Origin: Argentina anserina
Taxonomy: Eukaryota; Streptophyta; Magnoliopsida; Rosales; Rosaceae
NCBI RefSeq assembly: GCF_933775445.1
Contig: NC_065875.1
Location: 15,637,001-15,701,000, forward strand
DNA: 64,000 bases
Reading direction: 5' to 3'
The notes beneath the pieces are model-generated. The model was not told where the DNA came from and did no database searches. It saw only the letters and a list, made by a program, of their open reading frames with translations. Position 1 is the first letter of the stretch. Each line of letters begins with the position of its first letter. Position numbers and translations under genes: made by a program. Positions 11,536 to 24,700 of the stretch are shown piece after piece.

Positions 11536-11717
11536 AAATGAGTCTGAAGCGTCCCTCAGATCATCAAGTGTTGATTCATGGACATAGCTATAATCAGAGA
11601 TAATCTCGAAGCTCGGTTGTCCAAGTCTATGATGAGTATATTAGTTTGTGCCTTGACTTTAGCTCGTTTTCTTGGTTGTGAGTCAGTGGAACATTTCGGC
11701 GTCCCCCTCTTCTTGGG

Positions 11718-11802
11718 AGGAACCGTGACCGTCGTCGTGACCGTCGCCGTGACCGTCGCCGTGACCGTCGCCGTGACCGTCGCCGTGACCGTCGCCGTGA
11801 CT
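11718..11802 (-). repeat. 12-bp tandem repeat in Copia-2 linker
   Basis: About seven units of gtgaccgtcgcc. Because 12 is a multiple of 3 the minus-strand frame stays open and encodes repeated TATV units in the linker between integrase and reverse transcriptase. Confidence 0.85.
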
Positions 11803-11896
11803 CCACCTAGGGTAGGCTCGGCCGAGCCTTGTTCTGGTATGGCGGCATCTTGCCTGAAGTTCGGGACTTCTAACCTCGTAGGACAGTTTGCAGCAA

Positions 11897-11952
11897 GTAT
11901 ACTTGATCTCGTCACTTTTGCAATATCCGTAAAGTGACGAGATCAAGTATAC
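11897..11952. repeat. perfect 22-bp inverted repeat (hairpin), 12-base loop
   Basis: Arms 11,897-11,918 and 11,931-11,952 are exact reverse complements (gtatacttgatctcg... and ...cgagatcaagtatac). The match continues outwards with a few mismatches for about 6-8 more bases per side. It lies at the point where the Copia-2 leader joins the truncated polyprotein, so it probably marks a fold-back rearrangement that removed gag. Confidence 0.85.
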
Positions 11953-12118
11953 ATGCGGCAAAGGGTTTAGGCCACCGAGAGGTAGTGGCCGGACAGGGGG
12001 TAGGGAGGAGGCCGGTGGCGCTAGGAAAAGGTGCAGCCGGTTAGAGAGAAAAAAAAACTAGGGTTTAGGTTTTTTTATTCGGGTTCTAGACCTAGGGTTT
12101 TCAGGACTAGAGCTACGT

Positions 12119-12315
12119 GCTGATAACGTGAAACAATAGAATGATTTCGAGAGAAATAACTGTGATTTTATTGATAGCATAGAGTTTTATACATAGTCAT
12201 TACAACAAAAATCATGATGAATCAGGGAATATATAACATTCTTTATCTAACTAGACTATACTAATTAGGACAAAATACACCAAGTCTGAATAGGAGATGA
12301 TTCTTCTCCAACACA
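12119..12315 (-). repeat. Copia-2 5' LTR
   Basis: In element orientation TGTTGGAGAAG...CACGTTATCA, i.e. TG...CA. It matches 9276-9415. The expected initiator-Met primer site beyond 12,118 is degraded (gcacgtagctct in place of TGGTATCAGAGC). Confidence 0.75.
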
Positions 12316-13539
12316 GTTCACTTTTTACAGATCCGACTTTTTGATACGCATTCGGTATAATTTCCCAGAAAACTGTTTTACAAGAGTCCCCACACCAATT
12401 GGTAATTAAAATTAAAACTAATTACATAAAAGTTTATTTTTTCAATGCATGAAAACACTCGTCTGTTATATCTATCTCCCACGTCTCCCTCCCAACTCTA
12501 AAACACCTCCAGGTGCATTCATATATCAAAGCCACCACTTCATTTGCGCATAAGATCTGAAACCAAATTTTGATATTCTAGGTTTGCAAATGCTTCTCTC
12601 TCTCTCTCTATAACAGTTAAACCTTAATCCTTTTATAACTGTCTCTCTCAGATGATCAATTCGATGAACACCCGTATCTATCTCTCTCTCTCTAACAGTT
12701 AAACCTTAATCCTTTTATAACTGTCTCTCTCAGATGATCAATTCGATGAACACCCGTATAAGATTGGAAGAGCAATAGCTCAATGAAGGAGTCTTGCCGA
12801 TGGTTCTTTCTCTTCTTCTCTGCTTGGTTTAATAAACGTTCCTGGGGATTACACCCATCGGCGATGAGTGCTGATGTTACTCTTTGACATGGGGTAACCA
12901 CTATTTAGCTTAGTTTGCTTTGATCCTCTACCTACAACTTAGTACTTTATAACACAAGTTTGTCATTTGTAGCGTTTAATTTTAAATTAGTTTAAAATGT
13001 TATGTTGTTATGTAATTTTATTTACCATGAATAATAGTTTTGGAAAAAAAAAATCAGTACTTTTAAATTGTCTTTATGACTATATGTGAGAGTAAAATTA
13101 CATAGTGACATATTTGAAAATTCGTAATTTAGTGGTACTTAGAGTGCTGGCTTTATAGTAGTAGAGATTGAAGTTCATGAACATATATGATGTATATCGA
13201 TCAAGCGGATAAACATTGATATTTGGAGAAAAGAGATTTGGGTATAAACATGAAAGAATGAGTTGAGAAAGAACGATAGTTCATGGGCATATCAATTCGT
13301 TCATGGCTAGTGATTTGATTTTTTTTTTACCTTTCTCAATTACATTGGCGATGTCGACTTGCCTTAATGATGGTCTTCTTCTGTTTTCTGAAAATGATGA
13401 AAACGTGCCAAAGCCGTTTTCGACAATTACACGGGAGCACCGTATATTGTGTCATGTATAAGTTCTAGTTTAGGAACTCACCATATATTCATCTGCTAAT
13501 TGGAATCTCTTCTTCTTTTTTTGATACAATGTGTTTGGT
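12316..13539. other. intergenic stretch, no gene seen
   Basis: AT-rich DNA between Copia-2 and the PPR pseudogene. The only structure I see is the 82-bp tandem duplication at 12,596-12,759. Short open frames here show no recognisable domain. Confidence 0.6.
12596..12759. repeat. 82-bp tandem duplication
   Basis: Two nearly identical copies with period 82: (tc)n, then aacagttaaaccttaatcc, then gatgatcaattcgatgaac. Copy 1 is about 12,596-12,677 and copy 2 about 12,678-12,759. The near identity indicates a recent event. Confidence 0.9.
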
Positions 13540-16500
13540 GTGGTAACATGGCCGGTCTTATATTTGTCCTCTTTCTAAGCTTCTTGATCCTGCTCACCCT
13601 CCTTGGGTCAACAATTCCCCTCTTTCACATTTTCTCCAACTTCTCCTTCCTCCCCTCAATATCAGCTTGAAAAACCTCTCTCTTTTCATCAGATAGCAAA
13701 GCCAGTCTTGCAAATTTCTTGGGCCTCACAAATCCAAAACTCTCGTTTATTTCTTTATATGCAGGAACTAGACCACGTCTTAAGAAGCATCCATCAATTA
13801 GCTGCATTGAGTTTGACTCAGGGAGCGCTGGGGTGTCTTTCAACTCAAGGTCCAAACAAAAAGGGGAGTCCTTTAACCACATTCTGAGGGTGTGCCTTTG
13901 CTACAAGTAGGCCACTTCGTGTCTTACATGGCAGAAAAGGCGAACCTATTTCCCAAAGGCATGCCTTCAATGTACTATTAAGCGAAACCATGTTGTATTC
14001 GGATGTCCCTGTTATCAGAACAACTGACTTGGGTGACTCTGGATAACCCTCCAAGGATGCATCCCGAGGCTGTCCCGAGCTGCCATAAGAAACCATAAGC
14101 AAGTGCATTGAGGCAAAGTTGGGTTCTATTCCAGCATCCTTCATCACAGACAACAGTGTTTCAGCTTTGGCATGATTTTTAGAATTTCTATATATTTTCA
14201 TCATTATATGATAAAATGAGCGATCCAACTTACACCCGTTAGACCTTTACTCTTCAAACAGTTCCTCAGCTTGACCCAACAACTTCTGCTTACCAAATGC
14301 TGAAATTAAGCTTTTGTACGTATTCAGCTTCGGTTCCAGTCCCTGCCTTCTCATTTCATGCATCAACGACAAACCTTCTTCTGGTCTACGATCTCTGCAG
14401 TACAATATAATTAAAGTATTGTAAGTATCTTCATTTGGTTGAAGTCCAGCTTCTTTAATACGCTGGTATACATAAATCCTCAATTCCTGCATATAATTTG
14501 AGCATGCAATTCCATATTGAAAGATCAGGCTTGAATCCCGCCTCTTCCATCTCAGAAACCATTGCTTCAACATCCCGTACTCGTTCCCCCCTGGACAATA
14601 ACTTGATCATAATTCTGAAACTATCCATCGTAGGAAAATAACCAGCAGCCTTCATTCCATGATATATTTTCTTCACCTCAAATATGTTACCAGCTCGAGG
14701 AAATGCTTCAAGCATCAACAGAATTGAACTCTTGCTTATTTTAAAACCCATATCTTGCAACTCCTGGATAAGAACATAAATTTCATCCAATCTTTCATCA
14801 ATAATTAAAGCCTGCAAAAGACCATTAACTGACTCTACCGTGGGGGAAGGACCATCCCTTGTCACTGTGTTAAAGATCACTCTAGCCCGCTCATAGCAAC
14901 CACTTGCGGCATAAGCTTGTATCAATGCATTCCAGACCTTCCTATCCACTGTTTTACATCTTTGTTTAAGACTTCCCACCAAACTTTCAGCTTTCTGCCA
15001 CAACTTCAATTTCCCATAGACTTCAATTATATCAACATACATGGAGATATTGTCAAAACGAATGCCTTTCATGGCTGCCTGTTCGATCAAACAGTGGGCT
15101 GTCTCCGGGAAACCCATTTTACAATATATCAGCACCATGATTTGGTACAGATGCTCTGTTGGTTCAATACCATAGAATCTCATGTCAGAATAAACCTGTG
15201 ATGCTTCACCAAAGAGTTCATTTTTCTCACAGCCTTGAATCAAGGTTTCATACATAGTACAACTTCTGCAAAAAGACTGGTAACCCTTGGAAATACTATA
15301 TTCTTCCAAGGCAGCATCAAAATCACCAGCCTTACATTGTATGACTACCATTGCCTCATTTATAAGTTGGTTGGAACCGGGAGCATGATCTTTCAAAAAT
15401 GCAAGCAACTCACATGCTTCCGAGTGTCTGCCACAAGAACTATAGGAACTGAGAATAGAAAAAAAGACTTTCCCTGTCTAGTTCATAACCACTGCTGATG
15501 GCTAATCTTAACATCCTAGCAGCATGATCATAGAATTCTCCCTTAACAAGAATGGAAGAGATAATCTGTGCATTCATACCACCGACCTTTTCCATGTCTC
15601 TAATAATTTTCTCAATGGTCTCCAACTTGTTTTCAGTTCCAAGCACCCGCAACAGTACCTCATAAAGGGCAGTATCTGGCATGAAAACATCATGCAGCAT
15701 TTCCTGGTACAATGTCATTGCCTTTCTTGTTTCATTGGACCTCAGAAAGATATCCAACATAACTGAGTATGCTAGATGATCTGGTCTAATCCCAGACTTA
15801 ATCATGCAATCAAATGTCTCTTTAGCCTCCACCTGTTTGTCAGCCTTGGCATACCCACACATTAAAGCGCTATAAGTCCGAAGAGTTGGTTTTACTCCAC
15901 TGTCCAACATTTCTGACATCATCTTTTCGGCCTCTGTAATCTTATTTTCTTTCCTAAGTGAATCAATCAAAACAGTGTAAGTAATAGTGTCAGGAACTCG
16001 GCCTAACATTTTCATGTCCTGGTAAATCTTCTGTGCTTGATCATGCTGGCCCTGCTTGCCATACATGTGGATAATAGTATTGTATGTCATCTCATCTTTA
16101 GCAAACCCCATTTTCACCATATCTTCACAAATATACCTCCTGACTTTTTCTATATTAAGCTCTCTGGCAAAAGCATACAACAAAGAATTATACGTCACTG
16201 CATCTGGGAAAAACCCTCTTGATTCCAATTCCTTAAAGAGCTGCTCGGCTTTGCTTGACTGCCCACATCTGCCATATACCGAAATCATGGCATTATAAGT
16301 CCAAAGATCAGGTTGACAGTTATGTGCGTCCATGTCAGCATAGACCTTCACCGCCTCCTCTAAATTAGATTCACGCGCACAGCCACTTATAAGAGTATTG
16401 TAAGTGATTATATCCGGCCTCAGACCAGACCTCCTCACCTCATTCAAAAGTTCAATAGCCAAATTTGGCACCATGGCACCTGACCTAAGACGTGCATTGA

Positions 16501-16843
16501 TCAAAGTGTTGAGACTCACAAGGTCCGGCTCACAACCCCTCTCACGCATTAAGTTAAGCAGCTCTTGCACCTTCTTAAACCGACCACTCCGTGCATAGAC
16601 ACCCATCATTGCATTGAACACTTGCACTGTATTACCAATCTCAGGCTCAGCCCTGGTGTATATCTCCACAGCCAAAGCTTCCTGGTTAGCCTTGCCAAGA
16701 ACAGCCAATATAGTTGCAAGCATTCGTGCATTCGGGGCATACCAATGGCGTAAATTCAGCCACTCATACACCTCCAAAGCGCGCTACCAGCTCTTCTGCC
16801 CCACCCATTTCACCACAAAGCAAAAATCAGTTGGGGTCATCTG
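13540..16843 (-). pseudogene. EMB1270: PPR gene, EMB1270/At3g18110-like, truncated and broken
   Basis: Conceptual translation resembles, from memory, Arabidopsis EMB1270, a chloroplast-targeted PPR protein of about 1400 aa needed for embryo development. It contains VYEWLNLRHWYAPN, many tandem P-type PPR motifs of 35 residues (for example VTYNSLLYAFARE, TYNTIIHMYGKQGQ) and the C-terminal block ESPKSVVLITGT...SPFLPCKT. The first approximately 190 codons with the transit peptide are missing; homology stops where the LTR at 16,844 begins. Damage seen: a TAG stop just before the RALEVYEW codons (about 16,786); one extra base in a T-run near 15,460; a frame change near 14,475; a TAA in place of the codon after LFEE (about 14,232); a large deletion after SYGSSGQP (about 14,075) that removes the last PPR block; another frame change near 13,895; a TGA after EKLEKM (13,623). 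No introns are evident. A functional copy must be elsewhere. Confidence 0.85.
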
Positions 16844-17017
16844 TGTTAGCGTGAGTGGTGTATATAGTTCAGGAATGTAAATTAAATTGTTATTACTTTC
16901 CTAGTCTAGATGTGTAGTACATGTAGGGTTTGTACGTATTGTATCTCTATATATAGCCTCCACTGTGAGATGAATAAGATATCAGAAAATTCATTCTCTA
17001 AAACCTCGTTATATTTG
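16844..17017 (+). repeat. Copia-3 5' LTR
   Basis: Starts TGTTAGCGTGAG exactly where PPR homology ends, has a TATA-like tctctatatatagcc (about 16,948), and is followed at 17,021 by a primer site. The exact right end is not clear (no CA near 17,010-17,020). No matching 3' LTR is seen in the window. Confidence 0.65.
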
Positions 17018-17020
17018 ACT

Positions 17021-17032
17021 TGGTATCAGAGC
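17021..17032 (+). other. Copia-3 primer binding site (initiator tRNA-Met)
   Basis: TGGTATCAGAGC, the standard plant Copia primer site complementary to the 3' end of initiator tRNA-Met. Confidence 0.9.
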
Positions 17033-17567
17033 AAAGATCCGAAAGGACTTTGTCTCTTTGTTTTTCCGCTGCACTTTTTCGTTGAAGTTTTCCCAACGAT
17101 TCTATTCTATTCTCCGATCGAAGTTTTTCCGATCGTTGTTTCTCGCTCACGGGTTACTGTTCATGGAGTTGGTTTGTTTCCAGCCGTGCCCAAACCGAAA
17201 TCCAGCCGTGCCCAGCCCAGCAATCGTCGTCGTGCCCAGAAGACGCCGCCGTGCTCAAGTTCCGACGCCGCTGTGTCCCAGTCCAGGTGCCGCCGTGGGT
17301 GGAGTCCAGGATCTGCATCGGAATCGGCTCGATCCGATCTGTTTGGAAGAGTTTTCCCAGCCAACCCGTTTCTTGCGATCCGACCCGCTTTCTCAACCCG
17401 ACTCATGTGATCCGACCCGGTTCATTTAAGACCCGACCCGGTTTTTCAGTAAAAAAAAAATTGAAATCCAGAGTTCTGGTGCACCGACAGTGCAAGTACA
17501 CCTGACGCAGGTTTTATTATTTTATTATATTGCTACATAACTACTGTTTTTTGGTATTTGTGTTGCA

Positions 17568-20500
17568 ATGGGTTCTGGAACAGAAAGTTCTAAGGTGAAT
17601 GATGTTCAGACATTTAAAGTATCTGTCAAGAATTCTGAAATTGGTTCCTTTGGGGGGCCCAAACTCAATGGAACCAATTTTCGGAAATGGAAGAAAATCA
17701 TGACGGCTCATCTCCGAGGGATGCACAAGATGGGGCATGTAACTGGGGTTATTACGGCTCCTAGTGAAAGTGATGTTGTTGCCTACACTAAGTGGGAAGA
17801 TGATGATGGTCTTGTGATGTCAGTTTTATACAAGGCCATGAATGAAGACATAAGTGATCTGGTGGAGCAATGTGACACAGCTCAGGCAATCTGGAACACA
17901 TTGGAAGACTTGTATAACAATGAGTCTAATTTCATACAGGTTCATGAGTTGATGTGCGCTGCTTCAGCAATGCAGCAGGATGGGCAGCCAGTGGCGCAAT
18001 ATTTCACTAAGCTGAAGAATATTTGGGCTGAAATTGATGCGAAACGTCCCTGCAAGATCAAGAACCATGAGGATCTTGTTTGGTACTTGAAGGAAAAGGA
18101 GCTTGAGCGAGTTCATCATTTTTTGAGGGGTCTTGATGCAAAACATAACAGTGCCAAATAAGAGCTACTCAGGATGACGTAGCCTCCTAGCTTGACTAAA
18201 GCTTTTACATATGTTCGTAAGGATGAGTCTCAGCATGAAAGCCTTACTCAAGCACAACTTGAAGTCTCCAGTCTCACTGTTCAGGCAAAAGCACCAGCTC
18301 CACTCCTTCAGCAATCCAGTTTAGTTCCACTCCACAAGCAAGGACCACCACCAGGCTTTGGAGACCAGTCTCGTCCTTGCTCTTATTGCAAGGGTGACCA
18401 TGCTCGTGACTCTTGTTGGAAGTTGTACCCGCATCTTAGGCCTAAGAGGCCAACCTTTCGTGCCAAAGCAAAGGTAGCTGTCCAGTTGATCCAGGAACCA
18501 GATGTCTATGGTGTGGTCGGACATGATCATGACACAGCAGAAGGCGCCACACCCACAGCATTAGTAGCTAGTCGTGGTAAGATAGGTATGGCCTTAAATA
18601 TTTCTAACTTTGTTGGTGGTGATACATGGATTATGGATTCAGGTGCTTCAGATCATATGACTTATGACAAATCTTATTTTACTGAGTTATCCTCTCCACC
18701 AGTACCATATGTTACTAATGCTAATGGTGAGGCCTTCCCTGTGTTAGGAAAGGGGTCAGTTCGTGTCACTTCCACTATTGTCCTACAAAATGTGCTATAT
18801 ATACCTGCTTTATCCCATCATTTGATATCTGTCCCACAGTTGAATGTTGAATCCAAATGTTCTGTGACCTTTTTTCCCATGTATGTGATTTTTCAGGATC
18901 TTCTCACTGGGGAGTTACTAGGTCGGGGGTACTTGAGGGGCAGGCTGTTTCGTTTGGACCAGACATACGCAGGGGAGAAACCAGGAGCACAGCCACGGAC
19001 CTCTTTAATGTCAACTTCTAACAGGCTAAGTGATGTTTGGTTATGGCACCGACGCATAGGGCATCCATCTTTTAGTGTTATGAAAAAATCCATGCCTTCT
19101 TTGTTTATTGGTGTGGATGAGTCAGTCTTACATTGTGAAATATGTGTTTTGGGCAAGAGTCATCGCTCAACTTATTCGCCTAGTATTTCAAATAAAAGTG
19201 TCGTTCCTTTTGAATTAATTCATTCTGATGTTTGGGGACCTTCAAAAGAACCCACAGTGTCTGGTATGCGATATTATGTGTCCTTTATTGATGATTGTAC
19301 ACGTCTTACTTGGGTTGTTCTTCTTAAAACTAAGGATGAGGTTTTTCCGGCTTTTGAAGCCTTCCTTTCCGAAGTTCAAACACAGTACAATGCCAAAATT
19401 AAAGTTCTTCGCTCTGATAATGGGGGGGAGTATGTCAACCGTGTCTTTCAGTCTTTCTTAAAAACACATGGGATTATCCACCAGAAAACGTGTCCTTATA
19501 CACCTGAACAGAATAGGGTATCCGAAAGGAAAAATCGACATTTACTTGATATGGCCCGTTGTATTCTCTTTAGTGCCCATTGTCCTAAGGATCTATAGGG
19601 TGATGCTATCATCGCATCTACCCATCTCATTAATCGTCTTCCCTCTAGTGTCCTCCAAGGAAAAGTACCGTTTGAGGTCTTAGCTTCTTATGTCTCTTTG
19701 TCTTCCTTTCATAATCTCCCTGCTCGTGTATTTGGTTGTGTTGCATTTTTCCATATCCCAAAGAGTCAAAGGTCAAGTAAGTCGGATGCCCGAGAGCTGA
19801 AATGTGTGTTTGTTGGCTATGGGGGACATCAGAAAGGATACAAGTGCTATCACCCACCTACTGGGAAGTATTATGTCACTATGGATGTTACTTTCTTTGA
19901 GGACATGAGCTATTATACCTCTTCTAATACTGCTCTTCAGGGGGAGCATTCATATTTTAAAGAGCTGTATCATGGAGAGGGGGAGATAGGTCATTCAGTT
20001 GAGGTTACTGATGCACCAGTTTCACATGCACCAGCCACTCCAGAGGTTCAGGGACCGGAAGATGACAGACAGGCACCACCAGATGATTCTGGTGTGATTG
20101 CTTCAGAGATTCAGGAACCAGAAGCTGAAAGTGTTCCTGCCCCTCCTGCTTCACCTGTTGTTACTAATACCCCTGACTCATGTCTCCCTGGTATAGAAGA
20201 TCTTCCATCTAAGGTTAGTAATTCAATTGGGGGTAATACTAGTGATGTTAATAGTAGGCAATATGTGTTACCAAACAGGTCTACTAGGGGTAAACCAGCA
20301 AAAAAGTATGAACCTACCCTCCAAGCCAAAGCTAAGTATCCTGTGGCAAATTTTGTGTCTACCCAAAGGTTGTCTAAGTCATATGAATCATTTGTGAATC
20401 AAATATCTGCTGTGTCAGTACCTAACAAAGTGCAGGATGCGTTGGGAGATCCTAAGTGGAGGAAAGCAATGGATGAGGAGATGGAAGCATTACAGAAGAA

Positions 20501-21786
20501 CAATACTTGGGAGCTTGTATCCCCACCACATGGAAAGAAGGCAGTAGGATGTCGTTGGGTGTTTACAGTGAAGCATAACCCAGATGGGTCAGTGAGTCGG
20601 TATAAAGCACGCTTAGTGGCTAAGGGATTCACTCAGACATATGGCATTGATTATGATGAGACATTTGCACCAGTTGCAAAGATGAATACTATCCGGGTAT
20701 TGCTCTCTCTTGCTGCTAACTTAAACTGGCCTCTTAAACAGTTTAATGTCAAGAATGCTTTTCTTCATGGAGAACTTATGGAGGAAGTGTATATGGATCT
20801 TCCCCTGGATATAAAACTACTCCTTCAGGTACCTTTGTGTGCAGATTGAGAAAATCTTTGTATGGTCTCAAACAATCACCTCGTGCTTGGTTTGGAAGAT
20901 TTTCTCAGTTCATGAGGAAGATTGGTTATAAGCAAAGTAACTCAGACCACACATTGTTTCTCAGACACCAACAAGGGAAGGTAACAGCTCTGATCATATA
21001 TGTTGATGATATGGTTGTTACTGGTAATGATACTGTTGAGATGGATAGCTTGCAAAACCAGTTAGCCACAGAGTTTGAGATGAAGGACCTAGGTGCACTC
21101 AAGTACTTCTTGGGCATTGAGGTAGCCAGGGGGAGTGAAGGCATCTATCTGTGTCAGAGGAAGTATATACTTGACCTATTAGCAGAGACATGTATGTTGG
21201 ATTGTACTCCAATTGACACTCCTATTGAGCAAAATCACCGATTAGCAGAGTATCCTGACCAGGTACCTACCGACAAGCCTCGTTATCAGAGGTTAGTTGG
21301 ACGTCTGATTTATTTGACACACACCAGACCTGATGTTGCATATGCGGTAAGTGTGGTGAGCCAGTTCATGCATAATCCCAGTGTGGATCACATGGATGCT
21401 GTTGTGAGGATTCTGAGATACTTGAAGTCCGCTCCTGGGAGAGGAGTAATGTTTTCTAAACACAACAATGTCCTTGACGTTTGTGGTTTTACAGATGCAG
21501 ACTGGGCTGGAAATATTACAGATAGAAGGTCTACATCAGGATATTTTACCTTTGTGGGAGGTAATCTTGTTACTTGAAAGAGTAAGAAGCAAAAGGTGGT
21601 GGCTCGGTCTAGTGCTGAAGCAGAATATAGGGGTATGGCTCATGGAGTGTGCGAGTTGTTATGGCTGAAGAATGTATTACGAGATTTGAGGGTTAAACCC
21701 AAGTGCGCCATGCAGTTATACTGTGACAACAAGGCAGCCATTGATATCTCACAGAATCCTGTGCAACATGATCGTAAGCATGCTAA
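17568..21786 (+). pseudogene. Copia-3 gag-pol, several stops and a frameshift
   Basis: Single-frame gag-pol of a plant Copia element. Gag: LNGTNFRKWKKIMTAHL and a QYFTKLKNIWAEI region. Zinc knuckle: CSYCKGDHARDSC. Protease: WIMDSGASDHM. Integrase: LWHRRIGHPS, CEICVLGKSH, catalytic D in HSDVWGP, D in LRSDNGGEY, E in the PEQN...SERKNR region. Reverse transcriptase: WVFTVKHNPDGS.SRYKARLVAKGF, YVDDMVVTGND. RNase H: FTDADWAGN.TDRRSTSGY, SSAEAEYRGMA. Inactivating changes: TAA at 18,159, TAG at 18,180, TAG at about 19,596 in integrase, a one-base loss near 20,803 and TGA at about 21,575 (a Trp codon in relatives). It ends just past CDNKAAIDISQNPVQHDRKHAKYQ; the RNase H end and 3' LTR are missing. 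Confidence 0.92.
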
Positions 21787-24700
21787 ATATCAATAGCTGC
21801 CTTGTTGTCACAGTATAGCTGCATAGCACATTTAGGCTTCATACCCAAATCTTGTAGCAACTTTCTAAGCCATAACAATTCGCACACTCCCTGAGCCATA
21901 CCTCTATATTCTGCTTCAGCACTAGATCGAGCTACCACATTTTGTTTTTTACTCTTCCATGTAACAAGATTACCCCCAACAAATGTAAAGTACCCTGATG
22001 TGGATCTGCGATCTGTAATATTTCTAGCCCAGTCTGCATCTGTGAAGCCACAAATTTGAAGGATATTATTGCGATTAAAGAACATTACTCCTCTCCCCGA
22101 AGCTGACTTCAAGTACCTCAAGATTCTTACAACAGCATCCATGTGGTCCTCACTGGGATTATGCATGAACTGACTCACTACATTTACTGCATACGCAATA
22201 TCTGGTCTGGTATGTGATAGATGAATCAGGCATCCAACTAGCCTCTGATAACGAGGTTTTTCAGTAGGGACTTGATCTGGATACTCCGCTAACCGATGGT
22301 TCTGCTCAATAAGAGTATCAATGGGAGTGCAGTCCAACATACTTGTCTCTGTTAGTAGATCAAGGATGTCCTTCATCTGACACAGATAGATACCATCACT
22401 TCCCCGGGCTACTTCAATGCCTAATAAGTACTTGAGTGTACCTAGGTCCTTCATCTCAAACTTTGTGGCAAACTTTTTCTGTAATCTATCCACCTCAACA
22501 GTATCATTCCCGGTAATTACCATATCATCAACATATATAATTAGGACTGTTACCTTCCCTTGTTGATGTTTGAGAAATAACGTGTGGTCTGAATTACTCT
22601 GTCTGTAGCCAATTTTCCTCATGAATTGTGAGAATCTTCCAAACCAAGCACGAGGTGACTGTTTAAGACCATACAAAGACTTTCTCAATCTGCATACGGA
22701 GTTACTTGGAGAAGCGGCCACATATCCAGGCGGAAGATCCATGTATACTTCGTCTGTTAGTTCTCTATGAAGGAATGCATTCTTAACATCAAACTGCTTA
22801 GGTGGCCAGTTTAAATTAGCAGCGACAGAGAGCAATACCTGGATAGTGTTTATCTTTGCTACAGGTGCAAATGTTTCATCATAGTCTATGCCATATGTCT
22901 GGGTGAAACCCTTCGTTACTAGGCGTGCTTTATACCGGCTTACTGACCCATCTGAATTATGCATCACTGTAAACACCCAACGACATCCTACAACCTTCTT
23001 GCCATATGGTGGAGGTACAAGTTCCCAAGTATTGTTCTTTTGTAATGCTTCCATCTCTTCCTCCATTGCTTTCCTCCATTTTGGATCTCTCAATGGATCC
23101 TGTACTTTGTTAGGTACTGATACAGTAGATATGTGATTCACAAATGACTCATATGACTTAGATAATCTTTTGGTAGATATAAAATTGGCCACATGATACT
23201 TGGCTTTAGTGTGAAGGGTAGGTTCATATTTTTTTGTTGGTTGACCCCGAATAGACCTATTTGGCAAAACATATTGTCTACTATTAGCCCTAATAGAATG
23301 ACTAACCTCAGATAAGTGATCTTCTGTACCAGGAGAGCATTGGTCAAGGATATAAATAGTTGTACGGGAGACATGAGGGGCAGTTCTGTTATCAGCTTCT
23401 GGTGCCTGAATCTCTGGAGTGACGACATCCGGTGGTGCCTGTGTGGCTGACACATTGGTAATCTCAACGGAACTTGTTACCATATCGACTGGCTCACTTG
23501 TCTCCCCCTCTCCATGATACAAATCTTCAAAATATGAATTCTCCCCCAGAAGAGCAGTATTAGAGGAGGAAAAATAACTCATGTCCTCAAAAAAGGTAAC
23601 ATCCATAGTGACATAGTACTTCCGGGTAGGGGGATGATAGCACCGGTATCCTTTCTGATGTCCTTTGTACCCAACAAACACACATTTAACTGCCCGGGCC
23701 TCCAACTTAGAACGCTGATGTTGCGGAAGATGAACAAAAGCAACACAACCGAAAGCACGGGCAGGAAGATTATGAAAACAGGGTAATGAGACATGAGATG
23801 CAAGTACCTCATAGGGAACTTTCCCTTGAATGACACGAGTTGGAAGACGATAATGAGGTGGGCGGAAGTAATGACAGCATCACCCCAAAGGTATTTAGGC
23901 ATATGGGCACTAAAAAGAATACACCGAGCCATATCAAGTAAATCACGATTTTTTCTTTCAGAAACCCCATTTTGCTCAAGTGTGTAAGGACACGTTGTTT
24001 GATGAATAATTCTGTGTGTGTTAAAGAACTCTTGAAAGACATGATTCACATATTCCACCCCCCCCCCCCCCAATTATCAGAACGAAGAACTCGAATGGTG
24101 GCATTATATTGTGTTTGGACAGAGGTATAGAAGGCACGAAAAGCTGGAAAAACCTCATCTTTATGTTTAAGAAGAACAATCCATGAAAGACGTGTGCAAT
24201 CATCAATAAATGACATAAAATATCGCATTCCTGACACAGTAGACTCTTTAAAGGATCCCCAAACATCAGAATGAATTAATTCAAAAGGAAGAAAACTTTT
24301 AGGAGAAGTACTAGGGGAATAAGTATATCGATGACTCTTGCCCAAAACACATGTCTCACAACATAAATAAGACTCGTCCACACTAATAAACAAAGTATGC
24401 ATAGATTTTTTCATAACACTAAAAGATGGATGCCTTAAGCGACGATGCCATAACCAAACCTCACTTAGCTTGTCAGAAATGGAGAGTAAAGCGGTACGAG
24501 AATGTCCTCCTGGTTTTTCCCCTGCATATGTCAGATCCAGATGAAACAACCGGCCCCTCAAATGCTCCTGACCAATTACCCGTCCGGTGAGAAGATCCTG
24601 AAATATCACATATATAGGAAAAAATGTCACAGAGCACTGAGCGTCAACATTCAATTGGGGAACAGATATCAGATGATGAGATAAAGCAGGTACATAGAGT

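Larger units (their letters stand above)
9416..12118 (-). mobile_element. Copia-2 internal region (minus strand), defective
   Basis: Reading leftwards: a short leader, a deletion that removes gag, protease and most of integrase, a linker with a TATV repeat (11,700-11,915), the start of reverse transcriptase (11,535-11,182), reverse transcriptase (11,097-10,120) and RNase H (9972-9775). It is related to Copia-1 (both have YVDDM.IIG and FEMKD) but has a different LTR. Between 10,150 and 10,320 the RNase H start is replaced by GC-rich sequence coding for an alanine-rich stretch. Confidence 0.75.
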
